A stretch of DNA of 64,000 nt, taken from contig JADJPM010000004.1 in assembly GCA_016713245.1 (NCBI GenBank), positions 3,224,001 to 3,288,000 of the forward strand, read 5' to 3'. This document shows positions 44,887 through 54,937 of the stretch, one piece after another. Within the stretch, counting starts at the first letter, position 1. Each line of letters begins with the position of its first letter. Source of the stretch: Verrucomicrobiaceae bacterium (GTDB lineage Bacteria > Verrucomicrobiota > Verrucomicrobiia > Verrucomicrobiales > Verrucomicrobiaceae). The notes under the pieces are model-generated. The model had not been told where the DNA came from, made no database searches, and saw only the letters and a program-made list of their open reading frames with translations. The position numbers were made by a program, and so were the translations under genes.

Positions 44887-44959
44887 GCTGGCAAAAAGAT
44901 GGGTGGCAGAAAGATAAAGCCAAGGTTCCCCATTTTTTGCCCTCCATCTTTTTGCCAGC
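44887..44959. repeat. Imperfect inverted repeat, GGCAAAAAGATGGG family, copy 2
   Basis: The left arm begins at 44887 (GCTGGCAAAAAGATGGGTGG) and the right arm (44928-44959) is its near reverse complement ending TTTGCCAGC. It starts two bases after the GH13 stop codon, where it may act as a transcription or mRNA-end structure. It shares its arms with 23389-23456. Confidence 0.82.
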
Positions 44960-45150
44960 CAAAATCCACTCACGAACAGGCGAATGATTCGGCAGCGGCG
45001 ACGCGGCCTCTGGACCGGCGTCACCTCGCTTTCCCATCCAGGCGCTGGATTCCTCGGCCTCCATGCCTCGGTCAGTTCGTTTCCGGACTTTAGCGACACG
45101 ATGAAGAGTGATGGCCTACGGAAGACACAGAATGGGAAAGCATCAGGTGC

Positions 45151-45540
45151 TCATTCATTTCCGTGCCTTCCGTGTGTTCCGCAGGCCCGCTTGTTCCTCA
45201 GCTCAGAGCCGAAGGTCTCGCTGAATGGAGTGCTGTAGCGCTTGTCACGCCGCGCGGTGAGATTGCCGATGAGGTCAAAGTCGAACTCCGCCTTCTGCAC
45301 ATCCCCCGCCGCATTTAAAGTGGACGTGATGCCGTCGATGAGGCCGGTATTGGCATCAAAGGCACGATCCGTGACCACGCCATTGCCCTGCACCGGCTGC
45401 GTGATCTGCCCGCGAGTATGAACGGCCAGCGCCCGCCAGTAGAGCTGCGTGGTGGTGGCGTTTTGTGGAAGCGTCTGCGAGGCTATGGGTGTCGAACCGG
45501 AGCCGTAGTTGGTCTTGCGAAGATTGCATCTGAAAGAACC
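45151..45540 (-). pseudogene. Internal fragment of an RHS/SpvB-type gene
   Basis: The minus-strand frame reads YWRALAVHTRGQITQPVQGN, then GVVTDRAFDANTGLIDGI, KAEFDFDLIGNLTARRD and FSETFG, which is the repeat pattern of RHS (YD-repeat) proteins. It has no start and is cut off before the RHS core; the frame ends in unrelated sequence at 45151. Its start side borders the foreign gene at 45572. Together with the N-terminal SpvB part at 49864-51162 on the same strand, it is the leftover of one large gene whose middle was replaced. Confidence 0.8.
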
Positions 45541-45571
45541 GCCAGCGCACTGATGTCTAGTGTTTATCAAC

Positions 45572-47755
45572 ATGGCCAAGCGCAAAAAACCTAAACCAGA
45601 TCAGCTTCCACACCAAGCCATCAGCGCTCAGCCCCTCCAGCTTGATCGTGCCCCCACGTCAATCGAATGGGAGATTGCGGGCAAAGTCAGCAGCGACACC
45701 GTTCTGTCCTTTGCCGACTTCAAAGCAATAGTGATGAAGGGAAACCCCACACGCTTCGAACGATGCATCTTCACAGAGGTGATGAATGTAGAATCGTTGG
45801 TGTTTCATCAGGCTTTGATCTTTCTGAACTGCACATTTCAACGTGTTCTCAATGCCAGCAAGACACGCTTTCTACAAGCGCCTGTTTTTCGAGATTGTAT
45901 CTTTGAGCAGAGTCTTACACTCGAGTATGCAAAAGTGATGGGGACACTTGATCTCCGAGGTTCCACTGTAAAGCTTCCAGAAGGAGGGGAGAATTACGAA
46001 TATGTTGACCCTGATCCTTATCTTCCGCCTCCGAGATTCAGATCCGCCAAGTGGGCAAGCATCTTCGTTGACGGCAACCTCGAATTAGACCGTTTAGTGG
46101 TATGGGGATCTCTTGATCTAGGGCACGCCGAGATTCGCGGTGCTGTCAATATGAGGGGGGTTGAGATCGGCAAAGGTGACAAATTTAAGGGCCGATTCTA
46201 CATGAGACAAGCCACAGTTGATGGCGATCTTGAATTAGAACCTTCGGTGGAAATTCTGGACCCCAAAAAAACTGATGTCCGTCAAACAAAGGTTTATGGG
46301 TCAATCTCGATAGGAGCAAGCGTCTTTCATGGCCGCGTGAATGTGCGGGGCATAGACATTGACGGATGTTTACACGCGATCACCGTCCATATTAGAGGAC
46401 GAGTCCTGGGCGATTGTTGGCGACAGAACGCCGATGTGCGCCAGACCGTGATCGGACGGCATCATTCGGACCAAGGAGCGTCACCCAGTATTCTTTTTCA
46501 TGATGCAACAGTGGACGAGGCTGTCTGGTTTCATGGCGTCTTAACAACGGGATCAGTTGAATTTGAGAACGCTCGTATCGGCGGCTCTCTCGAACTCGAT
46601 GCGTGGCTGCGATTAGAGGCCCAACCAGCTCTAAAGACTCATCGGACACATCTAGGAGTCAATTCCGATAGAGACAGCCTTTCAATCAAGAATGCTGAAA
46701 TCGCCGCCAATGTGCGGCTCGATGGAGCTTTGCTTGAAGGAAGAATTGTGGGGCACAACTGTCGGATTGGTGCAGCGATTTTATGTCGGCCCAAAAAATA
46801 TAAACTGTCGGAATGCAAGGAATCGAAAGTATACCGTCCCAAAATAAAGACAAATGGCCAGCGTAAGTCCATATCGCTCTATGGAGCCCAAGTGGAGAGT
46901 GACATCGATATCTCTGGATCTCACCTCGTTGGAGGATTGCGAATGCGCTATACAAAAATTCGAGGAGCAGTCTTAGCTCGTTGTTGGCCTCCAAGCTCAG
47001 AGCGAGAATGCGATACGATTCCCCTCCGGCAAATCCGAACTCGCATAGGTCTAACAGAGGATGGGCAAAGCTTGTATCTCTACGGTGCCGAAGTCGGTGG
47101 CAATGTGTGTATTGAGAGAGCCACCTTAATGGGGCAGCTTTCGCTCGAGCTTGGAGCTGTCAAAGGTTCGATCATCCTCAAAGGATCAAGAATCGGTGAG
47201 CAACTTACCACTAATACTGGTGCGGTGAAACTGGCCAAAGCGCGAATTGACAATGATGTGAGCTTGGAAGGGCTAAAAGCTCATGGTGCATTGAACTGCG
47301 CTAGCGCACGAATACTCGGTGATCTATCAATGGGAGATAAAGAGCCAGCGTCTGTTAGCGGCGATATAGACGTTTCTGGAGCTGAAATTTCCGGCACTTG
47401 TGACCTGATGAAATGCATGGTTCACTTCCCCATCGAGACATCTGAAGCCTGCTTGTCTTTCACAGATGCTAAAGTCAACAAGCTCGCTGTAGATGTAAGC
47501 ACTTGGGACAAGGTGAGCGACCCAAGGGAACCAAGAGTGACAATCAGGCTTGGAGGTTTTCAGTTTCGAGAAATCGCGGTGAAATGCACTAAGGTTGAGC
47601 ATTCAAAGTATCGTTCGCTGAACGTAGTCAGGCCCATGCTGTGGGTGCGTTGCGGATTTTTTGCCGTAATCTCTGTGGGTATTCTGTATTGGCTTTGGCA
47701 TGACGGACACCGATATGGGTTCATCCGGGAAGTTGGTGCGGAAAACGGGGAGTGA
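45572..47755 (+). pseudogene. Beta-solenoid membrane protein, 5' part, cut by the ISL3-type element
   Basis: 727 residues from ATG 45572 (a GTG at 45560 is also in frame). The genuine part ends at 47717; the last codons lie inside the inserted element. A basic start is followed by 600 residues of short beta-strand repeats like pentapeptide or bactofilin solenoids (CIFTEV, FRDCIFEQSLTLEY, TLDLRGSTV, GSLDLGHAEIRGAVNMRG). One transmembrane helix (WVRCGFFAVISVGILYWLW) ends this part. Lower G+C than the neighbours suggests acquisition. Deleting the element and one target copy restores one frame with the 3' part at 49017-49930: 1023 residues from 45560 (1019 from 45572). Function is unknown. Confidence 0.8.
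47710..47717 (+). repeat. Target-site duplication, left copy
   Basis: CCGATATG immediately before the left inverted repeat. The identical octamer follows the right end at 49009-49016. Eight bases is the usual duplication length of ISL3-family elements. Confidence 0.9.
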
Positions 47756-49008
47756 TGGCAAAAGGGCTGGATGAGCCAGAGTTTGCTATATCACGCGTTT
47801 GGCGTGCGAGAAGGCTACGAGTATCGCAGCACGAAGTATGTCGAGGGCCGGGTGGAGTTCCATCTGACCGTCAAAGAGGAGTCCATCCATTGCCCGCATT
47901 GTGAGAGCCAGGAGTATTGGCGGCGCGGCAAAAGGCAGCGACGTATCAACACCCTGCCCATTGGTCCGAAACAAGTCGTGCTGGTGGTGGAGGTGCCCAA
48001 ATGCGAGTGCCGAGGCTGTGGCAAGAGCTTCGAACACTCCCCCCCTTTGCCCCTGCCTACAGTCACCACAGCCGCGCCCTGGCTCGATTCGTCTGCGAGC
48101 TGAGCCGCTTCATGAGTCTGCAAGACGTGGCCCGCTGGACACACCTGGGTTGGGACACGGTCAAAAGCATCGTGAAGGCCGATCTAGCGCGGCGCTTTGA
48201 GGACGTGCCGCCAGAGGGAGTCAGGCGCATCGGCGTGGACGAAAACTACCTCGGTAAAAAGGCCAAGTATGTGACCTTAGTGGTCGATTTGGAAAGTGGC
48301 CGTGTGCTGTGGGTGGGCAAAGGCCGAGGCAAGGAGGCGCTCGTTGGCTTTTGGGAGCGGCTGCGTCAAAGCCGCACGAAAATCGAGGCGGTAGCCTGCG
48401 ACATGAGCGGTGCCTACTGGAGCGCCATCAACGAGCACCTGCCTGATGCGGCGCTGGTTTTCGACCACTTCCATATCATCAAGCTCGCCAACGAAAAGAT
48501 CGACGAGATACGGCGCGGGTTGCAACGCACGCTGGAGCTCACCGGGCAGAAGTTCATCAAAGGCACACGCTATCTGCTGCTCTACGGCAAGGAGAACCTG
48601 CCGGAGAACAAGCGCCCGAAACTGGAGGAGGCGCTGGCTTACAACGAACCGCTTTCCAAAGCCTACTACCTCAAAGAAGAGCTGCGCCAGTTATGGAACC
48701 AGCCAGGCAAGGCAGCGGCGCAGAAGTATCTGCAAGAGTGGATACTCAAAGCCTACGCCACCGCCATCGGGCCTCTCAAGCAGCTCGCCAATACGATGCT
48801 GACGCACGCACGGCAGATCTTGAGCTACTTCGACTATCCAATCAGCTCCGGGATCATGGAGGGCATCAACAACAAAATCGGACGCCTCACCCGCATGGCC
48901 TACGGCTACCGCGATGTGGCCTTCCTTCACCTGCGCATCTACGCCCTCCATGAGTCAAAAGACATACTCACCGGCACCTGAGCACTGCACCAACTTCCCG
49001 GATGAACC
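47718..49008 (+). mobile_element. ISL3-family insertion sequence, 1291 bp
   Basis: The ends are perfect 22-base inverted repeats (left 47718-47739, beginning GGTTCATCCGGGAAGTTGG; right 48987-49008). An 8-base direct repeat CCGATATG flanks the element (47710-47717 and 49009-49016). One transposase gene fills it, with a one-base break at a C7 run. The size, single transposase, terminal repeats and duplication length all fit ISL3. The identical ends and intact duplication indicate a recent insertion. Confidence 0.93.
47771..48981 (+). CDS. ISL3-family transposase, frameshifted
   Basis: The first frame (from 47771) has the N-terminal zinc finger (IHCPHCESQEYWRRGKRQRR, ECRGCGKSFEHSPP). The second continues FAPAYSHHSRALARFVCELS and carries the DDE catalytic domain: IGVDENYLGKKAKYVTLVV, EAVACDMSGAYW, VFDHFHIIKLAN and GIMEGINNK. 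A missing C in the C7 run at 48039-48045 (C8 expected) joins them into about 403 residues. ISL3 elements are not known for programmed frameshifting, and other genes in the window show similar homopolymer breaks, so a sequence error is likely; an inactivating mutation is the alternative. Confidence 0.9.
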
Positions 49009-49016
49009 CCGATATG
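49009..49016 (+). repeat. Target-site duplication, right copy
   Basis: CCGATATG directly after the right inverted repeat, identical to 47710-47717. Confidence 0.9.
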
Positions 49017-49930
49017 GCAAGTATGAGATCATCCCATTTGTGGCTTTGCTAGCGCTTGTGACTTATTGGCTTATAAAGACACTTCGAGAGATTCATCAAA
49101 ATCTTGGAAGGTGTGAACGACGTCCGCCGCACGGCAAGTATCTTGAAGAAGATTGCTACGAGGTGCTCCTGCATTTTACGCCGGATCTCAACTTTGCGAC
49201 ATACAGTCAGGTGGAGTATTGGTTGGCTAATCAGGGTAAGCCTGAAGTGGCGGATCGAATACACCATGCCATGCGGGAGCGAGAGCTATTACTGGATGAG
49301 TCGCAGTTGCCCACTCTACGCTGGACTTGGAAAGCTATGTATTTTCTACTCGCCGGCTCTGGAACAAACCCAGGACGTTTGCTATTTCTCCATTGCCTTC
49401 TTTTTGTCTTTTCATGGCTCTGTGTGTTTTCCAACCCAGCCTCAGTAGAGCATCCTGCAACTTTCGTGGTGGAGCGCAGGTCCGTTGAATACCCTTCAGA
49501 GTTTGATCACAGTTTTGCTTCTTCTTTGCGCCGGATACTTGGCTTCGAGCAAGAAACACCCAAGGCGGAGAATGCTCTTTTTGAATGGAGTGACCACAAC
49601 GGCACACCACCTGGCGTTCCGTGGTCCCCACAAGAAAAGATCGACCTCAAGCGGGAGTCCTCCGCCGAGGAGATCGCTGACGATTGGACTTCATCTGATG
49701 CAATCTGGGTAGCGCTCAATGTTCAGATTCCTTTGATACATCTCTGGGCCAGAGACGAGTGGGAACCCGCGTCGAGCCCTGGCTACATGGGGTTTCCTGG
49801 AGGCGATGTTGTTTACATGCGGATGGAGTATGAGACGTTTGCTGGTTTGGTCCAACTCTTCGGCTACTTAACGATACCGATGCTCATCGCAGCAGGTAGC
49901 CGTGTGGTTAAGAGGCGTGAGCCGTTATGA
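49017..49930 (+). pseudogene. Beta-solenoid membrane protein, 3' part
   Basis: 303 residues continuing the interrupted gene. After GKYE come a transmembrane helix (IIPFVALLALVTYWLIKTL), a helical soluble stretch, a second helix (LLFLHCLLFVFSWLCVFS), an extracytoplasmic or cytoplasmic domain of about 120 residues (PPGVPWSPQEKIDLKRESS) and a last helix (LVQLFGYLTIPMLIAAGS). In the present arrangement the frame is open back to 48914 inside the element, so a short protein might still be made. The stop at 49930 lies in the border with the SpvB remnant. No homology is recognised. Confidence 0.75.
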
Positions 49931-51162
49931 TCGAAAATTATGGCTTCGCTGCGAATGCGAGAGCTGGGTTCGAACTCCAGGCGATACTCGGTGCTGTCCG
50001 CGCCATCGGCTCCGTTGATGGCGATGAGGCGCTGGCCGTCGAGGGCAAAGCGGTCGTTGGCATCGAAGTTGACGCCGCCTTTGACGCCATCCTGGGCGAC
50101 AGTGCGCCCGACGCGGCTGATGGCGCTGAGCGAGAAGCAGACGCCGAGGGGGCCATTGCCGCCCTGGCTAGAGTAGCCGATGGAGAGCTTCGGCTGCATC
50201 CCGGCAGGACCGGGGGAGACGACGATGGGGATGCTGATCTGCGCCGCGCCGGTGTCTGACACGCCCGTCTCCACCGGCGTGTAGCCGGAATCGGTGCCGG
50301 GATGATCCGGCACAGCGGCGATGGCGGCAGTGGTGAAGGTCCAGGTGGCGGACTGGCCGCCGATGTTCAGGGTGTAGTTGCTCGTGGCTCCGGCAGTGCC
50401 GGGTGCGGTGGCCTGCATCCAGAGAGTATCGCCAGCTTTCACCGTGGCGGTGCTGCCGGTCTTGGCGATGCCATTGACAAAAAGGGTGACGCCTGGGGGG
50501 ATGCTGAGCGTGACATTCCCCGCGAAGCCACCGAGCACGATGGCACTGGACCGTGCGGTGGAGCCGGTGGGCACGCCTGGCTGGCTGGTGAACGTGAAGG
50601 GATCGACCCCAGGGCTGGTGACGGTGCTGCCGCGACGGCTGACGGACAGCCGCATGAACGCCGCCGTGCGCACGGCGAGGGACTGCACGTCAATGTAGTG
50701 CATCTGGCGCAGGCCACGGAGGAGGTTGCCGGTTTCCTGCGTCCAGACATGGGGATTGGCAGGCGGCGGCAGGTCGAAATTCACCGGGGCATCCGGCAGC
50801 CACGAGTAGAGATTGGACGAGGTCTGGCAGGTGATGCGCAGGTCCGGGTCATCCGTGCGCAGCCAGGCGAAGAGCTGCGGGTAACGCGAGCTGAGCGCCC
50901 CAGAAGGCGGCACGGTGAATTGGTAGAGATCGCTGGCAGGATTGGGCCGCGTTGGATCGGTGTCGCAGGCGTATTCGAGGAGGTTGAACAGGCCGTCGTT
51001 GTCAGGATCCGCGGTCTCGCCCCAGGTGGTGGCTTTGGCCCCGCTGCTGCCGACGGTGGTGCTGCCCCATTTGGCCGTGGCCCACGTGAGGTAGGCGTCG
51101 GTGCCTGCATGTGCAGCGGTGGTGAGGCTGGCGAGGGCGAGAAAAGCGATGCGGGCTTTCAT
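49864..51162 (-). pseudogene. N-terminal part of an SpvB/RHS-type toxin-complex protein
   Basis: 432 residues from ATG 51162 with a signal peptide (MKARIAFLALASLTTAAHA). The first 300 residues are a beta-rich surface region with a Ca-repeat-like start (DPDNDGLFNLLEYACDTDPT). From about residue 300 the SpvB domain is clear: AAQISIPIVVSPGPAGMQPK, LSIGYSSQGGNGPLGVCFSL, SAISRVGRTVAQDG and RFALDGQRLIAING. The homology ends near 49940, where the foreign gene begins. SpvB N-domains belong to Tc toxin-type or RHS shells that enclose a toxic payload; here only the front remains, with a second fragment at 45151. Confidence 0.85.
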
Positions 51163-51250
51163 TGGCGGGATGGTGGGGACATCCCTAGAAAGAGCAAGTG
51201 ACGTGTGGCTTTCCGACTAATCTCGCCATTTTCAACGGATGACCAAAGGA

Positions 51251-51265
51251 CGGCCTCCAAGGCCG
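51251..51265. repeat. Short palindrome between the SpvB remnant and the second GH13 gene
   Basis: CGGCCT and AGGCCG flank a 3-base centre. It sits about 30 bases upstream of the GH13 start and is built like the palindromes inside the PSD genes. The rest of the 131-base divergent region (51163-51293) shows no clear promoter. Confidence 0.6.
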
Positions 51266-51293
51266 CCGCTAAGGCTGTGAAGCCCAACCCGCC

Positions 51294-54200
51294 ATGAAAC
51301 GACTGCTCCTTTATCTGTTCATCACTACCTCCGCCTCCGCTTGGGTCGCGAACGAGGTCGATTTTCCCGGCGATGGCCAGGGGTGGGATTTAGGCACAAC
51401 GAATAGCTACAAATACATCGGACCGGATGGGAGCACGGAGTGGTTTCGCTTTGAATGGACCGCGCCGGCTGCGGACAGTGACTACAACTTCAAGATGGTC
51501 ACCGGCAATGACTGGAACAAGGACTACGGCGGCAATCTGATCTTCCCGAAGAACGAACTGGCCATCCTCTACTACCAGCCGGTCGGAGATTCGGCGGCGA
51601 AGCTCAGTGGCGGCGTGACGAGCGGCAAACGCTACATCTTCACCGTCAAAGACCCCGGCCTCGCGAATACCTTCATCAGCGTGATGGAGCTGAGCAGCGC
51701 CCCAGTGGCGATCACTGGCGTGTCGCGGAATGCGGGCACCGGTTTGATCACGATCAACCTCAACGGCACGCCCAGCGCCGAGGAAAAGGTCTATGTGCGC
51801 TACACGGACAGCGCCTGGAAGTATTCGCAGGTCATTCAGGCCACCGTCGCGGGCAATTCGGCCACGACGACGATCCCGGACATCAAGGATGGCAAAAACT
51901 ACGCGTGGTATGTCTTCACGAGCACGGCGGCCCCGGACAAATTTCACAGCAGCTTCGCCACCGACGCACTCTCGCTTTCCTGGAACAACAACGCGGGTGC
52001 GAACTACGCCATCAACGGCGTGCAACGTATCACCAACCTCACGGTCAACAGCGCCAGCGGGCCGTATCAGACGACGAAGTTCTTCATCGACGAAATCGCG
52101 GGCGAAACCTACCCGCTCAACGTCAGCACCACCTTCAATGCGGGCACGCCGCCGACCGAGGTGGAGGTCGTGACGAACCTCAATCGTCGCGAAAAGGCTG
52201 ATCAAGATAACAACGGCGACGGCATCGCGGATGGCATCCTGCCGCCTGCACGCGACCTCTGCGGGCAAAACGACACGCACTACTATAAAGCGTATGCGAT
52301 GACAGCAGCGGGCTCGACTTGGAGTGCGTCGATTCCGGTGACGAAGACCGGCGCGTATCGTGCGACCGTGCGCTATCGCTTCTCGCCGACTGGGCCGTGG
52401 TTCTACTATGGAGATCGCGATCATGCGGTGGTCGTTTCGCCGAAGAAGACGCTCGAAATGACGCTCTATGAGCTCAATCCGCTCACCATTGAGGCCACGG
52501 CGAACAACTCCGGCGGTCGCAGCACCTTTGTCGATCTGCTCGGCGCGGCGGATGGCGACAGCGACGGCACGGACCCGCTCTCACTCGATTACTTCAATAC
52601 CATCCAGACGAACTGCCTGTGGTTCCAGCCGATTCATCCCACGGGCGGCCTTGGCGTCGAAAACGATCCCGCCACGTCATCGCCGTATGAGCCGGGGAGC
52701 CCGTATGCGACGAAAAACTTCTTCGCGGTGAATCCCTGGCTCGGCAGCGCCAACACGGAAAGCTCCGCGATGAGCGAGTTTCAGACCTTCGTGCAAAAAG
52801 CCGATGACTACGCCGGCACGGTCGGCACGATCAATGTCATGCTCGACTTTGTGGCGAATCACTCGGCCTGGGACGCGGTGTATGGTCAGGGTGGCGTCGA
52901 TCTCGGCTTCACCGGTGCTTCTTCAAATGCGATCCCGGCGAACTGGTATTCCCGCACGGGCGATTACGGTCAGGCGGCGACGTATTTCACGAGCTTGGGC
53001 GACAAAGACAAGGCGGTGGCACCCGATCGAAATGACTTCGGCAAGTGGCAGGACGTGGCGGAGCTGTTTTACGGTCGCTATTCGGCCCTGTGGCGTTTTC
53101 CGAGCTACACGGCCGGTTCGGAGCCGCACAAGAACGAGGACGATTTCATGGACTGGAACTCGCTCAGTCCCGAAGTGATCAAACTCTGGCGCTACCTTGG
53201 CTACTACCCGATCTACTGGCTGCAGCAATCTGGTCACACGCTCACGAACTCGACGACTGGCACCTACGCGCAACGTCTCGCGGCGGACAACAAGGGCATC
53301 GACGCACTGCGCTGCGATTTTGGCCAAGGATTGCCGAATCCGCTTTGGGAATACCTCATCAACAAAACCCGCAGCGCGAAATGGAACTTCGTCTTCATGG
53401 CCGAGACGCTGGATGGCGAGCAACCCGGCTACCGCAGCAATCGCGTGTTCGACATCCTCAATGAAAGCCTCGTCTTCAATTTCACCGCCAGCCATGTGAA
53501 CAAGGAATACGACATCCAAAGCGCCCTGGAAAGCCGTCGCAGCAATTACCGCACCGGAGCCATTTTGCTGAACATCACCGGGCACGACGAAATTCTCCCA
53601 GACAACGACGCCTGGCTCAATGCGACGCGTTACGCCACCATGGCGGCCGTACCGGGCCTGCCCATGACCTTTTACGGCCAGGAGCAGGGCATTCAGAATT
53701 TCAACCAAAGCGTCGGCTTCTGGCACTACGACGGCTTTGAGACCGATCACGAGCTGAATTTCGGCAAACGCATTCCCCACTTCAAAAAGTGGAACAAGGC
53801 GCAGTTCTGGAGCCAGCCACCGCCGAACAACACCGGCATGGCGCAGTGGTATGGCCGCGTGAACTGGGCCCGTCTCAACAGCCCCGCGATCCAATCGATC
53901 AATCAATACTACCTCGACCTCAAAATCGGCGGCGGAGCACCTGCGGACAACATCTTCGCCATCGCCAAGTATGAGCAGGCGAATGCCTCTCCGGCTCAAA
54001 AAGAAGTGGTGCTGTGCTTCGCGAACCTCTTCGAGCACAACGCCGCGCATCTCGCCACCAGCAGCACCTTTGATCTTCGCGGCGGTATCGGCGATCCGCT
54101 TTGGAGCCTCCTCGGCCTGCAAAACAGCGCCGCACGGCAATACAACGTGCGCAACCTCGCCAGCAGTAATGCCGCAGCCAACCTGTGGCCCACCGCACGC

Positions 54201-54937
54201 ACCGGCGCGGACATTTACAGCAACGGCGTCTTCGTCAGCCTTGGCGGCGGCACCGTGAATCCCATCACCGCCGATGGCGAGCTGGCGCAGTTTTTAAAAA
54301 TCGTCGATGTCACCCCGCCGCCCAGCAGCGCACCAAACACCAGCTATTACCAGATCGGCAACCAAGGCACCTTCACCTGGACCAGCAACGCCGGACCGCA
54401 TGACAACATTGCTAGTTGGCGCATCAGCATCGGCACCACACCCGGCGGCAACAATGTGGCGAACAACGTCAGCGTGAACGGCGCCAGCCACACCTTCACC
54501 AGCACACCCGGCCAGACCTACTACGCCACACTGATCGCCGTGAGTGCCGCAGGCGTCGATTCCACCTCCAGCACCTCGGACACCGGCGCTCCGAATCCCA
54601 ACAGCACCACTACGCCGGTCAAACTCCTCGCGCCAACGGCCGATGATGACGCTGACGGCCAAACGAACGAAGCTGAGCATGCCGCGGGCACCAATCCGCT
54701 TTCCAGCGCGTCCTCCTTCAAGGTCAACAACGCCTCTGTGCCCGCGAATGGCGAGTTCACCATCACCTGGGCCAGCGTGGTCGGAAAAAGTATCGCGTCC
54801 AACGCAGCCCCACACTGGTAAGCGGCGACTGGGCCGACATCTCACCTGAGATCATCGCCACCGGCTCGACGAGCAGCTACAACGACACCGGCGCAGGCAC
54901 CGCGAGGCATTTTTATCGCGTGAGATTGGTGCCTTGA
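51294..54937 (+). CDS. Secreted GH13 alpha-amylase-family protein, frameshifted near the end
   Basis: About 1214 residues with the signal MKRLLLYLFITTSASA. The N-terminal 470 residues are beta-sandwich, CBM-like domains. The GH13 barrel follows with all four motifs: DFVANH (Asp518), ALRCDFGQG (nucleophile Asp675), FVFMAETLDGE (acid/base Glu704) and GHDE (Asp765). A fibronectin-like domain and a Ca-repeat-like linker (DDDADGQTNEAEHAAGTNP) lead to the end. The frame stops at 54821, but a missing A in the A5 run at 54785-54789 restores KYRVQRSPTLVSGDWADI and ends HFYRVRLVP at 54937, the usual terminal beta motif of these proteins. It overlaps the convergent dacB end by 25 bases. Confidence 0.88.

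Noticed and set aside
48030..48050. Programmed frameshift in the ISL3 transposase
   Set aside because: ISL3 elements normally have one unbroken frame, and similar homopolymer breaks occur in unrelated genes here, so a sequence error or mutation is simpler.
49960..49985. tRNA-like T-loop sequence (GGTTCGAACTCC)
   Set aside because: There is no acceptor or anticodon stem around it, and it lies in the conserved SpvB coding sequence (minus strand, LEFEPS).
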